Shown here piece after piece: positions 14,715 to 22,518 of a stretch of 22,563 nt of DNA. The notes beneath the pieces were generated by a model, which did not search any database, had not been told where the DNA came from, and saw only the letters and a program-made list of their open reading frames with translations. The stretch comes from Thermodesulfobacteriota bacterium. Its GTDB lineage: Bacteria; Desulfobacterota; QYQD01. Within the stretch, counting starts at the first letter, position 1. Every line of letters begins with the position of its first letter. The DNA lies in contig JASEGX010000010.1 of assembly GCA_030017815.1 (NCBI GenBank), positions 1 to 22,563 on the forward strand. Reading direction: 5' to 3'. The position numbers and the translations under genes were made by a program.

Positions 14715-15041
14715 GATGCGTACGGACGTCCATAGGATTATAATATTTGTCAGACTAATTGGTGATATTGGGAACACACATTCGTTTATAAGTTTATACT
14801 CTTCGGGCAACTCGGAGATGCCCGCCAGAGGCGGGTGGAATTCGAATTGGCCTGGCCATTATTTACATAGAAGGAATCTATAGTAACTTATAATCTTAAG
14901 GGCATCCCTAATCCTCATTGCTAAAGAATTCCTCACTGCCTATAACAAACTAAAGCGCTAACAATGACATACCCTTAGTTGATAACAGTCAAGCCTCTCC
15001 TGTAGAAGAATAAAAAATGCAGTAATGCGCTTAAGAATCCA
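14715..15041. other. Gene-free convergent spacer with palindromes
   Basis: This 327-base spacer separates the small exported protein gene (plus) from prmA (minus); the two converge. It holds two overlapping inverted repeats at 14804-14835 (listed separately). No ribosome-site-supported reading frame, tRNA or T-run terminator is seen. The remainder is AT-rich with no recognised element. Confidence 0.6.
14804..14835. repeat. Two overlapping, mutually exclusive inverted repeats
   Basis: CGGGCA (14804-14809) pairs with TGCCCG (14819-14824). CCCGCC (14821-14826) pairs with GGCGGG (14830-14835) across an AGA loop. The arms share 14821-14824, so only one hairpin can form at a time. No T-run follows. 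Confidence 0.5.
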
Positions 15042-15959
15042 TCACCGTGTAAATAAACAACCCGCCCAGGATCCATCCTTATATAATTTTACCAGCTTTA
15101 AATTCCGGCCTGTATAACGGGCCACCATAGCCTCACTCTGTGCGTGTCTTATCCCGGAAAGGATCAAAAATCCATCTGGCATTAATCGGCGGCAGATATC
15201 ATCCGCCAGATACAGCGCTACAGAGGCGGTGAGATTGGCTGTGATAAGCCTGAAACTGCCTTCAATCTCAGAAAGAGGAGTCAGAGATACCTCTATCCGG
15301 TGTTCGAGGCGGTTCAGAAAGACGTTTTCTCCGGCTATCCCGGCTGCCTCCTCATCGACTTCCAGCGCCAGGACCGCCCCGCTTCCGAGTTTGGCTGCGG
15401 CAATAGAAAGTATGCCCGTTCCCGTGCCCACATCCAGAACAGTCGGGCTATCGGCAAAAAAGCCTTTGTCCTCTATTTCCTCTAAGACACGCAGGCACAA
15501 CAAGGTACTGGGATGCTGGCCCGTGCCAAAAACCCTGCCTGGATTCAGTCGAATAACTGTGTCGTCCGGCAACGATGTGTCTTCCCATTTTGGGATCACG
15601 GTAAAGCGTGGAGAAACCTGGAAAGCAGTAAACACATCTCTACCATTATGAATGTATCTCGTTTCCAAAAATATGGACGTATCCAAATAATACTTATCCT
15701 CCAGAAGTCCCAGGTATGCATCCAACTTTTTCAGAACGTCGTCCGGATCCGTACTATATGGGATACGGGCAACGAATGTTTGCGCACAGTCTGATATGAG
15801 TCCTTGCTCAGAATAACGGACGACTCCACATCGAGTATTCAGATGAAAAAACTTTTCCAATAACGGAAAAAGGTGGGCGGGGGCAATAATAGTCACTTCC
15901 AGCCAGTCCGGAACCTTATCCTCATTGAAAAACTCGATGGGTACAGGATATTCGGTCAT
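15042..15959 (-). CDS. prmA: Ribosomal protein L11 methyltransferase
   Basis: SAM-dependent methyltransferase predicted to methylate ribosomal protein L11. The 305-residue protein has the family-specific VFGTGQHPST block (143-152). The SAM-binding motif I follows as VLDVGTGTGILSIAAAK (174-190), then an acidic residue at the end of beta 2 (LALEVD). The ANLTA segment (241-245) takes the place of the NPPY-like motif, as in PrmA. The length matches the family (about 290-310). No clear Shine-Dalgarno precedes the ATG at 15959, so a slightly later start cannot be excluded. It is a single gene, divergent from the carboxypeptidase gene. Confidence 0.9.
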   Translation of the reverse strand: MTEYPVPIEFFNEDKVPDWLEVTIIAPAHLFPLLEKFFHLNTRCGVVRYSEQGLISDCAQTFVARIPYSTDPDDVLKKLDAYLGLLEDKYYLDTSIFLETRYIHNGRDVFTAFQVSPRFTVIPKWEDTSLPDDTVIRLNPGRVFGTGQHPSTLLCLRVLEEIEDKGFFADSPTVLDVGTGTGILSIAAAKLGSGAVLALEVDEEAAGIAGENVFLNRLEHRIEVSLTPLSEIEGSFRLITANLTASVALYLADDICRRLMPDGFLILSGIRHAQSEAMVARYTGRNLKLVKLYKDGSWAGCLFTR

Positions 15960-16082
15960 TTCTATAATCGTAAAAAATTAAAAATAACGGGAAAAACTAT
16001 TAAGTTCCACAAAAAAATGCCGATAAATAAAAAAGATGGATATGGTATGACCCATAAAAATAGCATAGGCGCTGAAAAAAAC

Positions 16083-16112
16083 TTGCTTTGTGCTTTTTAA
16101 ATATAGTATATA
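16083..16112 (+). promoter_or_regulatory. Promoter candidate for the carboxypeptidase gene
   Basis: TTGCTT (16083-16088) and TATATA (16107-16112) are spaced by 18 bases in an AT-rich stretch between prmA and the carboxypeptidase gene. The match is moderate and the AT-richness raises the chance of coincidence. Confidence 0.3.
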
Positions 16113-16153
16113 TCTAATCAGCAAGAAGATTAAGTGAGAAAAGGAGTTAATCC

Positions 16154-17143
16154 ATGCGGTGTAGAGCCATTCTCATTTTTACACTTGCACTAATTCTTAT
16201 CCTGCCATCAACCTCCTCTTTTGCAGAAACTAAAAAATGCCAGAATACCAAAAAAAAAGTCTGCTACACCGCCCAAAAGAAAGCGAAGCAGACGGCTTCT
16301 GTAAAAAAATATCACAAGAAGGCCAAGAAATACAATAAGAAGAGAGTACGCAAGGCATCCAAAAAATATCGCCGTCAATATTATTCTGCGTTTACCGCCC
16401 ATTCAGCTATAGTTCTGGACGCCGATACCAATTATATTTACTTTGCCAAAAACTCGTGTCTCCCTTTACAGCCGGCCAGCACTATCAAAATAGTCACCGG
16501 TTTTCTGGCATTAAAAAACCTGGAAGAAAGTGATCCCGTTACCGTTAGTCGCTATGCTGCAAAAGCTCCCTGCCAAAAAGTATACCTTCGCTGCGGAGAA
16601 ACGTATCCAGCCATAGACCTTATCTATGCTACCCTGCTTCACTCCGCTAACGATGCCAGCAGGGCTCTAGCCGAGAAGATAGCCGGCTCGGAAGAAGAAT
16701 TTGCTCAAATAATGACTCAGACCGCGCATGACCTCGGCGCTAAAAACACAATCTGCCGTACGTCTAGCGGCCTGACTGCACCCGGTCAATGGACAACCGC
16801 GTATGATCTGGCCGTCATCTTTAAAAAGGCCATGCGGGATGAAAAATTTTCCAATATTCTCAAAACCCGGACATTTGAAACTCATGGCGGCAAACTTGTT
16901 GTCAGTCACAATAAAGCCCTCTGGCAGATCGAAGGGGCGGAGGGCGGTAAGACGGGCTTTACCCGCGCCGCCAAGAAAACTTATGTAGGCATGTTCAAAA
17001 GGAATAATCGCACCGTTGTTATCGCTTTCCTGGGCAGTGAAAATCTCTGGAGTGATGTACGTTATCTAGTCCGCAAGGCGTTTACGGATGTGCGACCAAC
17101 TATCCAGGCCGCCAAGACCAAGCTCGACGTATCAGCTATCTAG
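16154..17143 (+). CDS. D-alanyl-D-alanine carboxypeptidase (S11 family) with Lys-rich linker
   Basis: Penicillin-binding protein that trims the terminal D-Ala of peptidoglycan stem peptides in the periplasm. AAGGAG lies 8 bases before the ATG. The 329-residue protein has a signal peptide (about 1-24, ending SSFA). A strongly basic linker follows (27-74, 23 Lys/Arg of 48). The serine-hydrolase domain carries S109-T-I-K112 (SxxK), S164-A-N166 (SxN) and K266-T-G268 (KTG). About 60 residues follow KTG, so the beta-rich C-terminal domain and amphipathic anchor of E. coli PBP5 are missing. The linker may bind anionic envelope polymers or DNA, but that is speculation. Several cysteines (C102, C140, C147, C201) could form disulphides. 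Confidence 0.9.
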   Translation: MRCRAILIFTLALILILPSTSSFAETKKCQNTKKKVCYTAQKKAKQTASVKKYHKKAKKYNKKRVRKASKKYRRQYYSAFTAHSAIVLDADTNYIYFAKNSCLPLQPASTIKIVTGFLALKNLEESDPVTVSRYAAKAPCQKVYLRCGETYPAIDLIYATLLHSANDASRALAEKIAGSEEEFAQIMTQTAHDLGAKNTICRTSSGLTAPGQWTTAYDLAVIFKKAMRDEKFSNILKTRTFETHGGKLVVSHNKALWQIEGAEGGKTGFTRAAKKTYVGMFKRNNRTVVIAFLGSENLWSDVRYLVRKAFTDVRPTIQAAKTKLDVSAI

Positions 17144-17183
17144 TGTAGTGTCTCTAACACATCTTTACAATGATCTTAGAGTT

Positions 17184-17210
17184 GTCATTCCCGCGAAAGC
17201 GGGAATCCAG
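17184..17210. repeat. GTCATTCCCGCGAAAGCGGGAATCCAG palindromic repeat copy
   Basis: ATTCCCGC (17187-17194) and GCGGGAAT (17199-17206) form a perfect 8-bp stem closed by a GAAA tetraloop. The sequence resembles a dispersed extragenic palindrome I recall from many proteobacterial genomes. It lies 41 bases after the carboxypeptidase stop codon and could also act as an mRNA 3' stabiliser. Confidence 0.75.
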
Positions 17211-17296
17211 ATTGAAAAGACTGGGTTTATGATAAACTATTTGCATGTCACGCGCCGCCATGCAAGTTACATTGAGTAAAACAGATTTTTAAGCTG

Positions 17297-17600
17297 CTAT
17301 CTGTAACAGCCATTTTTTTCATATTCCCTTGGGCTGACATAGCCCAGGTAGGCCTGGTCAATGACGTCTTTTGCTGTTATAAAACATTTCCATGTAATCT
17401 ACGATATCCTTCTTCAGACGCCCCAGCTCCGTTTGCAGAGCCGCTTTCTCTCCAGGACCCGAATACCCTTGATCTTCTCCATTCTCATGCTTCCGTTTCC
17501 ACTTTCCCAATAAATTGGGATGAATATCAAGGTTCCTGGCCGCCTCGCTAACTGAACGGCCTGGTGTGGTTGGAGGCGCCGATAGCCTGACTGAAGCCCA
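17297..17600 (-). pseudogene. IS3-family transposase remnant (OrfA-OrfB deletion fusion)
   Basis: Minus-strand translation from 17558 gives a helix-turn-helix segment RSVSEAARNLDIHPNLLGKW, then KRKHENGEDQGYSGPGEK and LQTELGRLKKD, as in the end of IS3-type OrfA. It runs without a break into DIVDYMEMFYNSKRRH, the C-terminal tail of OrfB. The join is near 17400-17410, so most of OrfB, including the DDE catalytic core, is deleted. At about 17360 the frame shifts by one base and continues as YLGYVSPREYEKNGCY to a TAG at 17297. The 5' end is blurred. No terminal inverted repeats or target duplication were recognised. The element cannot encode an active transposase. Confidence 0.8.
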
Positions 17601-17862
17601 CCCAATTTCAGTCGCGCCTCTTGGTTGGAGCCCCGCAGGGACAATTTTTGGACATAACTCGCTCCAGATTATCTATAGCATTTCTCACCGGGTCTGCAAA
17701 ATTACAAGGTTTAGCTATGTTTTCGCCATCTGTCCCGCATCCCAATATGGTCGAGGGAACCGGGACTATTTGTCTAAAGTTCTTTCTTAAGACGGTCGAT
17801 ATACACGTTATACACATTATTGAAGAAAGGTCCCTTGACGGAGGAACAGATAACTTCATAAA

Positions 17863-19149
17863 ATGAACAGCATCTCGCCTAATGTTAAGGTCTTGGTAAA
17901 GGTCTTGGTAGTAGATGATGATGCCAGTATCAGGTTGGCGGTGAAAACCGTGGTACAAAAGATGGGTGTCGAAGATGTGGCAGAGGCAACCAACGGACAT
18001 AGCGCCCTGAAAATGATCGAGGAAAACCATTATGATCTTATTGTTTCCGACTGGAATATGCCTGAGATGGGCGGTGATGAACTTTTAAGGATCGTAAAGG
18101 GTAACGAAAAAACCAAAGATACTCCCTTTATTATGCTTACCTGCCGGAGACATCACGATGACGTAGTTAGCACCCTCAGGGCCGGCGCCAGTAATTACGT
18201 GGTAAAGCCGTTCAGCATTCAAGACCTGGCTCAAAAAATCTCAAAGATAATTTGCCCGCATCCGGAAGAAAGCATAACCGGTAGTGACGATGATACCGGA
18301 GATAAGCGGGCAGCTTCTCTCATTGAGCAAATAATAAAAAAACTGGATAGCGGCCAGGTCAATTTACCAATCCTGCCGACCGTAGGTATCAAGATCCATC
18401 AGTTACTGCGTGACCCCGAATTGTCCATTAATGATATTGCGCAGCTTGTGGAAAAGGAACCCGTTATTTCTTCAAAACTCCTGGCCATATCAAATTCAGC
18501 CTTTTATGCCGGTGTAGGCAAGAATGATAATCTGGAACGGGCCATATTGAGGATAGGCCTTAAGAGTGTACTTAACATAGTATTTGTACTGATCAATAGG
18601 GGTCTTTATGTCATGAAACATGAAAAGCACGAGGCGATGGTTAAGTCCCTATGGGAACATTCCCTGGCCTGTGCCTACGGCGCCCAGCAGACGGCCTATA
18701 TGCTAAGGCTGGTGGAACCGGATAAATATTTTATGCTGGGCCTCCTTCACGATATCGGAAAGGTGGTATCGCTACAAGTATTGCTAAATATGGACGCACG
18801 AAAGTGGGGGCCCGATAACGACCATTTGATTTCCACCCTAAACCAGATACACAACGAGATAGGGGCGTTTGTATTAAAAAAATGGGACTTTGACCAGGAT
18901 TATATTGACATTGCTTCTTGCCACAACCAAGAGGACATCTCATCGGATACCCCAAAAGAACTATTGGTAATCTACCTTGCCAACCTCTTGGCCCGAGAAA
19001 TGGGCTATGGTCTAAAGAAATACGAGGGACCAGCGATTGTTGAACACAAGTCTGTACCATTATTAGGTTTAGACCCTCCAGGAATTGAAGCCATCCGGGG
19101 AGACATCCATAGATTTATGGAAGGCGTTAGCAGTCAATTCTTTCTATAG
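17863..19149 (+). CDS. Response regulator with REC and HDOD domains
   Basis: Two-component output protein of 428 residues. The N-terminal REC domain has the acidic triplet D18-D20, phosphoacceptor D63 (SDWNMPEM), T93 and K115 (VVKPFS). After a linker (about 132-150), an HDOD domain starts near 153 with LPILPTVGIKIHQLLRDPE and KEPVISSKLLAISNSAFY. It contains LLHDIGK (H296, D297) and ASCHNQED (H353). HDOD proteins are usually signalling scaffolds rather than proven phosphodiesterases. A 12-bp tandem duplication (17887-17910) adds VKVL near the N-terminus. The ATG has no good ribosome site; GGAGGA lies 17 bases upstream. It converges with the response regulator gene at 19161, with 11 bases between them. 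Confidence 0.9.
   Translation: MNSISPNVKVLVKVLVVDDDASIRLAVKTVVQKMGVEDVAEATNGHSALKMIEENHYDLIVSDWNMPEMGGDELLRIVKGNEKTKDTPFIMLTCRRHHDDVVSTLRAGASNYVVKPFSIQDLAQKISKIICPHPEESITGSDDDTGDKRAASLIEQIIKKLDSGQVNLPILPTVGIKIHQLLRDPELSINDIAQLVEKEPVISSKLLAISNSAFYAGVGKNDNLERAILRIGLKSVLNIVFVLINRGLYVMKHEKHEAMVKSLWEHSLACAYGAQQTAYMLRLVEPDKYFMLGLLHDIGKVVSLQVLLNMDARKWGPDNDHLISTLNQIHNEIGAFVLKKWDFDQDYIDIASCHNQEDISSDTPKELLVIYLANLLAREMGYGLKKYEGPAIVEHKSVPLLGLDPPGIEAIRGDIHRFMEGVSSQFFL
17887..17910 (+). repeat. Perfect 12-bp tandem duplication inside the REC-HDOD gene
   Basis: AAGGTCTTGGTA occurs twice in a row (17887-17898 and 17899-17910). It keeps the reading frame and adds four residues (VKVL) to the first beta strand of the receiver domain, just before the acidic pocket. 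Confidence 0.85.
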
Positions 19150-19160
19150 CTCGCGTGCAA

Positions 19161-19526
19161 TCAGCCCAATATCTCCTGGAGCCTGTCTTTCAGGTCGCGG
19201 GGACTAAATGGTTTTTTGATATATTCGTTTGCCCCCGCCTCCATCCCCTGCTGTTCATCCATGCGTTGTCCTTTGGCAGTCAGCATCATGATATAAATGT
19301 CCATGGTCTCTGTATCTTTCTTCAATAATTCACAGACCTCATAGCCGGTCAACTTAGGCAGCATAACATCCAAAAGTATCAAATCCGGCCCTTGCTCCTT
19401 AGCTATCTTAAGGGCCGCCTCGCCATCCGTCGCGGTTAATAACTCAAAACCCGCCTTCCGAACCACAAAACTGAGGGACTCCAGGATATGGGGTTCATCA
19501 TCACACACCAGGATTCGTTTGGCCAT
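19161..19526 (-). CDS. Single-domain response regulator
   Basis: A 121-residue stand-alone receiver domain, CheY-like in layout. It has acidic residues D9 and D10, phosphoacceptor D53 (LILLDVMLP), T83 (MMLTAKG) and K105 (IKKPFSP). There is no output domain, so it must signal through a partner protein. AAGGAG lies upstream of the ATG, which is 3 bases after the kinase stop, so it is the last gene of a binding protein-kinase-regulator operon. The kinase is its likely donor. Candidate partners include the convergent REC-HDOD protein, but that link is inference. Confidence 0.92.
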   Translation of the reverse strand: MAKRILVCDDEPHILESLSFVVRKAGFELLTATDGEAALKIAKEQGPDLILLDVMLPKLTGYEVCELLKKDTETMDIYIMMLTAKGQRMDEQQGMEAGANEYIKKPFSPRDLKDRLQEILG

Positions 19527-19529
19527 TTC

Positions 19530-20201
19530 CTATATCTCCTTGTACTGAGGAACTATAAAATAAAATGTGCTGCCCTCGCCCAATTGGCTTTCTACCCATA
19601 TCTTGCCCCCGTGATGTTCTATTATTTCCTTGCAGATGGCCAGCCCTAAACCCGTGCCCCCCTTTTTCCGGGTAGCAGATGAATCCACCTGGTGAAATTT
19701 CATAAAGACCTTATCAAGCTCATCTTCTGGTATTCCGATGCCGTTATCTGCTACCGCCACCTGAACTCGGTCTTCGCTAACAGCAGCAGAGACAGTAATA
19801 AGGCCATCATTATCGGTAAATTTTATTGCATTGCCCAATAAATTTGTAACCACCTGGGCCAATTTGTCCCGGTCCCCGTAAATTTCGGGAAGTCCTTCCC
19901 GCACTTTCTTATCTATTACAAGACCCTTTTTTTCAGTAAGGGACGACACGGCAGCCACAGATTCATCTATCACCCCTTCAATATGGTGATAGCCCATCCT
20001 CCATACCTGCCTGCCAGATTCGATCCTGGACAGATCCAAAAGGTCATCTATCAATCGTGCCAACCGGTCGCTTTCTTCGTTAATTATGTTCAGGAACTTT
20101 GTCTGTGTCTCCATATCCTCTCCTGCGTTATCGAGCAGTATCTCGGAAAACGCCTTGATGGAGGTCAGTGGCGTCCTTAATTCGTGGGAGACCGTGGACA
20201 A
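19530..20201 (-). CDS. Histidine kinase catalytic half (downstream of a frameshift)
   Basis: Dimerisation and ATPase part of a sensor kinase. Visible boxes are the H-box STVSHELRTPLTS (H6 in this frame), N-box around N124 (NLLGNAIKF), G1 box D152-N-G-I-G, F-box region MKFHQVDSS, and G2 box GGTGLGL (181-187). The set is complete, so kinase activity should be intact. The open frame begins at a TTG at 20201 without a ribosome site, and the codons before it read IKTNF, the usual lead-in to an H-box. It is therefore the second half of one gene, continuous with the sensor at 20213-21400 except for one missing base. In an undamaged gene the protein would have about 620 residues. Confidence 0.9.
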   Translation of the reverse strand: MSTVSHELRTPLTSIKAFSEILLDNAGEDMETQTKFLNIINEESDRLARLIDDLLDLSRIESGRQVWRMGYHHIEGVIDESVAAVSSLTEKKGLVIDKKVREGLPEIYGDRDKLAQVVTNLLGNAIKFTDNDGLITVSAAVSEDRVQVAVADNGIGIPEDELDKVFMKFHQVDSSATRKKGGTGLGLAICKEIIEHHGGKIWVESQLGEGSTFYFIVPQYKEI

Positions 20202-20212
20202 AAAGTTGGTCT

Positions 20213-21400
20213 TTATCTGTCTAATTCCCTGAGCCTTGCGTTGGCCGCTTCCAGTTCCATAGTCCTTTCCCTGACTTTGTCCGCCAGGGTCTTACTATGT
20301 CCCTCAATCTCTTCTCTCGACCTCTTAAGGTCCCGGGTCATCCGGTTGAAGGATTGCCCTAATTGGCCAATCTCATCATCACCTTTTACCTCAGCTAAAT
20401 AGTTCAAATTCCCTCTTGCGACCTCTTCTGTTCCCATCACCAGGGCCTTGATCGGCTTAGTAATACTCCAGGTCAATAAGACGCTGGTCAGAATAATCGC
20501 CAGCAGGCCCGCCAGGGTGGCTATCTGTAACTGCCGGTGCGTCCTCTTTATGATGTCATAGGCCTCATCCGTCCTCTGACAAATGCCGACCTTCCAATCC
20601 TTTCCCGGAAAATCCAGGTAGCCTTTCAGCCTGGAGTATGCACAGATCCATCCCACTTCCTGTGCACCGGTAACATCAAGCGTTCCCTCTGGATTGTGCG
20701 ATACGTGCTGTCTGAGCGTATCTGGAGAAAGTTTATCGAAAATCTTTTCCTTATCAGGATAAGCAATAATCACGCCCTCCTTATTGATCATGAACATGAA
20801 TCCGGTCCTTCCGACCCGAACCCGGTCTGTAATATCCCATATCTTTCCCATGTTCACCTGACCAGCCACTACCGCCTGCACCCGGCCGGCCTTATTCAGG
20901 ACCGGAGCCGTGGTCACAAAGATAAATTTTTTCGGATTCAAGATAATATGGACGTTAGATACGACAGCTCTGCCTTCACGGGCCTCCCTATACCAACTCT
21001 TGCTGTTCCAGCTGCCGCGATAGTTATATGTAGTCGAGGTAATAACATTTCCCGTAAGATCGATCAGGGTAATATCTTCAAAGACCTTGTAAAAATCCTG
21101 GACTCGTCTCATCTCGGCTAATTTCTCATCTGCATCCGTAAAGTTTGAACGAATGCCGGGACTGGCTGCCGGAGTCTTAATGTTCATATAGGCATTAAAA
21201 ATGGAGCGGTCGATCTCGGTGCCTACCTGCTTGGTCAATGCCAGGAGATTTTCGCTTACCATATTATTCAGGGATTGCTTCACATAGGTCAGGAAGGATA
21301 GGCCCAAAATCAATAATGGCAGGAGGCCAGTAATCAGAAAGAATAAGCTGATCTTTCTGCCCAGTCTTTTTCTGAAAATAATTTTTTCTCCAAGGCCCAT
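20213..21400 (-). CDS. Histidine kinase sensor half: dCache, HAMP, coiled coil
   Basis: N-terminal 395 residues of a membrane sensor kinase. A first membrane helix (about 17-38) is followed by a large periplasmic dCache-type domain (about 40-275, with a SWYREAREGR segment typical of the fold). A second membrane helix (about 290-310) leads to a HAMP domain starting ITKPIKALVMGTEEVARGN. A coiled coil ends in RERTMELEAANARLRELDR, where a TAA stops the frame. In intact kinases this coil runs straight into the H-box, which is found 12 bases on in another frame. It starts 5 bases after the binding-protein stop without a visible ribosome site, so it is probably coupled to it. Confidence 0.88.
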   Translation of the reverse strand: MGLGEKIIFRKRLGRKISLFFLITGLLPLLILGLSFLTYVKQSLNNMVSENLLALTKQVGTEIDRSIFNAYMNIKTPAASPGIRSNFTDADEKLAEMRRVQDFYKVFEDITLIDLTGNVITSTTYNYRGSWNSKSWYREAREGRAVVSNVHIILNPKKFIFVTTAPVLNKAGRVQAVVAGQVNMGKIWDITDRVRVGRTGFMFMINKEGVIIAYPDKEKIFDKLSPDTLRQHVSHNPEGTLDVTGAQEVGWICAYSRLKGYLDFPGKDWKVGICQRTDEAYDIIKRTHRQLQIATLAGLLAIILTSVLLTWSITKPIKALVMGTEEVARGNLNYLAEVKGDDEIGQLGQSFNRMTRDLKRSREEIEGHSKTLADKVRERTMELEAANARLRELDR

Positions 21401-21405
21401 TTTTC

Positions 21406-22485
21406 TTATTTGTTCATAAGTTCAGACCATATCTTATTTCTTATGGCGTGTCCCTTTCCTATTTCCTGATCTGTTCCTGCTTCCTTAAAGAACTCACATC
21501 GCCGGAGGATTTGCGCCGGCGGGTAAATAGCAGGGTCTTCCAATATCTCCTTCAGTGTATACTTCGCGGCGGCCCTATTGCAGTTGGCATACCAGAGGTA
21601 ATTGGCTATCTTAGCACTTGCCTCCGGGGCGAGAATGTAATTGATAAATACCTCGGCCGTATACTTATTTCGTGAATCCCTCGGGATACAGATGTTGTCA
21701 ACCCATATGGATGCTCCTTCTTTGGGAATCACATATTCGATATCTTTATTTTTATCTGCGGCATAACAGGCCTCGCCACTGAACTGGTGAGACAGCCAGA
21801 TTCTCCCAGATATGAGATCGCCCCTGGTCTTTATACAGTCATGATAGCCAGCAATAAGGGGCCTCTGCCTCAAAAGTAATAACCGGGCCTCCTCAAGTGA
21901 CCGGGGATCATTAGTATTAATGGAATAGCCTTTTGTCTTCAAGGCCATCGCTATTACCTCATCCATGTCATTTAATAAACTTATCTTTCCCCTGTACTTA
22001 AGGTCCCACAGTATCTTCCAGCTATTTACCTTTTCCTTAACGAACCTTCGGTTTACGGCAATACCCGTGGTACCCCACAAATAGGGAACCGAATACCTGT
22101 TGCCCGGGTCATAAAAGGGATTTTTAAACATAGGGTCTATGTTTCCAATGTTTGGGATATTTCGGCAGTTGACTGGCGCCAGAAGTTTCAACGCCCTCAT
22201 CTCCTGCACCAAAAGTCCGCTAATTATGATGATATCGTACTTCGCCGGGTCTGATTGGACGGCAGATAACATTTCCTCTTCATTTTTATAGGTTTCGAGA
22301 TGGACTTTGACTCCAAATCTCCTTTCAAAATCCCGGATGGTGGTCTCACCCAGATAGTCTTCCCAGTTATAGACATTTAACACCCGGGAAAGGGACCTTT
22401 CGTTGCCAGCAAAGGCTACTGGGGCCAATAATGACAATAACAAAAAAATACTTATCGTCATCAGTATCCTTAAAAGCTTGGGCAT
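21406..22485 (-). CDS. PotD-like periplasmic polyamine-binding protein
   Basis: Extracellular solute-binding protein of the spermidine/putrescine family, 359 residues. The signal peptide is 1-26 (cleavage after AFA). PotD-like blocks are YNWEDY (39-44), VPYLWGTTGIAVN (133-145), LLNDMDEV and IWVDNICIP. Residues matching E. coli PotD polyamine contacts are kept (D173, E176, W261, D263 by my alignment). Others differ: the Thr of YNWTEY is Glu here, and the Trp of the MIWNG block seems lost. The ATG at 22485 has AAGGAG 6 bases upstream; an in-frame ATG at 22530 is less likely. No permease or ATPase gene adjoins it. Instead a sensor kinase and regulator follow, so a sensing role is plausible. Confidence 0.87.
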   Translation of the reverse strand: MPKLLRILMTISIFLLLSLLAPVAFAGNERSLSRVLNVYNWEDYLGETTIRDFERRFGVKVHLETYKNEEEMLSAVQSDPAKYDIIIISGLLVQEMRALKLLAPVNCRNIPNIGNIDPMFKNPFYDPGNRYSVPYLWGTTGIAVNRRFVKEKVNSWKILWDLKYRGKISLLNDMDEVIAMALKTKGYSINTNDPRSLEEARLLLLRQRPLIAGYHDCIKTRGDLISGRIWLSHQFSGEACYAADKNKDIEYVIPKEGASIWVDNICIPRDSRNKYTAEVFINYILAPEASAKIANYLWYANCNRAAAKYTLKEILEDPAIYPPAQILRRCEFFKEAGTDQEIGKGHAIRNKIWSELMNK

Positions 22486-22518
22486 CTGTTCTCCTTTCAG
22501 CAGCGCTGTGAACATGCA

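Larger units (their letters stand above)
17144..17862. other. 719-base gene-poor region with repeat and IS remnant
   Basis: The stretch between the carboxypeptidase gene and the REC-HDOD gene holds no intact gene. It contains a palindromic repeat at 17184-17210 and a decayed IS3-type transposase on the minus strand at about 17297-17600. Between 17640 and 17862, upstream of the REC-HDOD gene, no convincing promoter or conserved frame was found. A good GGAGGA at 17840-17845 lies 17 bases from the annotated start. Confidence 0.6.

Noticed and set aside
17088..17279. Short open frame running through the palindromic repeat
   Set aside because: It overlaps the end of the carboxypeptidase gene, lacks a ribosome site, and half of it is repeat sequence.
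20199..20201. TTG at 20201 as the true start of a separate soluble kinase gene
   Set aside because: There is no ribosome site at a workable distance, and the H-box would sit at residue 6, leaving half of the dimerisation helix in the other frame.
20213..20220. Programmed frameshift in the sensor kinase
   Set aside because: There is no slippery heptamer or run at the join, and no stimulatory stem was seen. A single missing base is the simpler reading.
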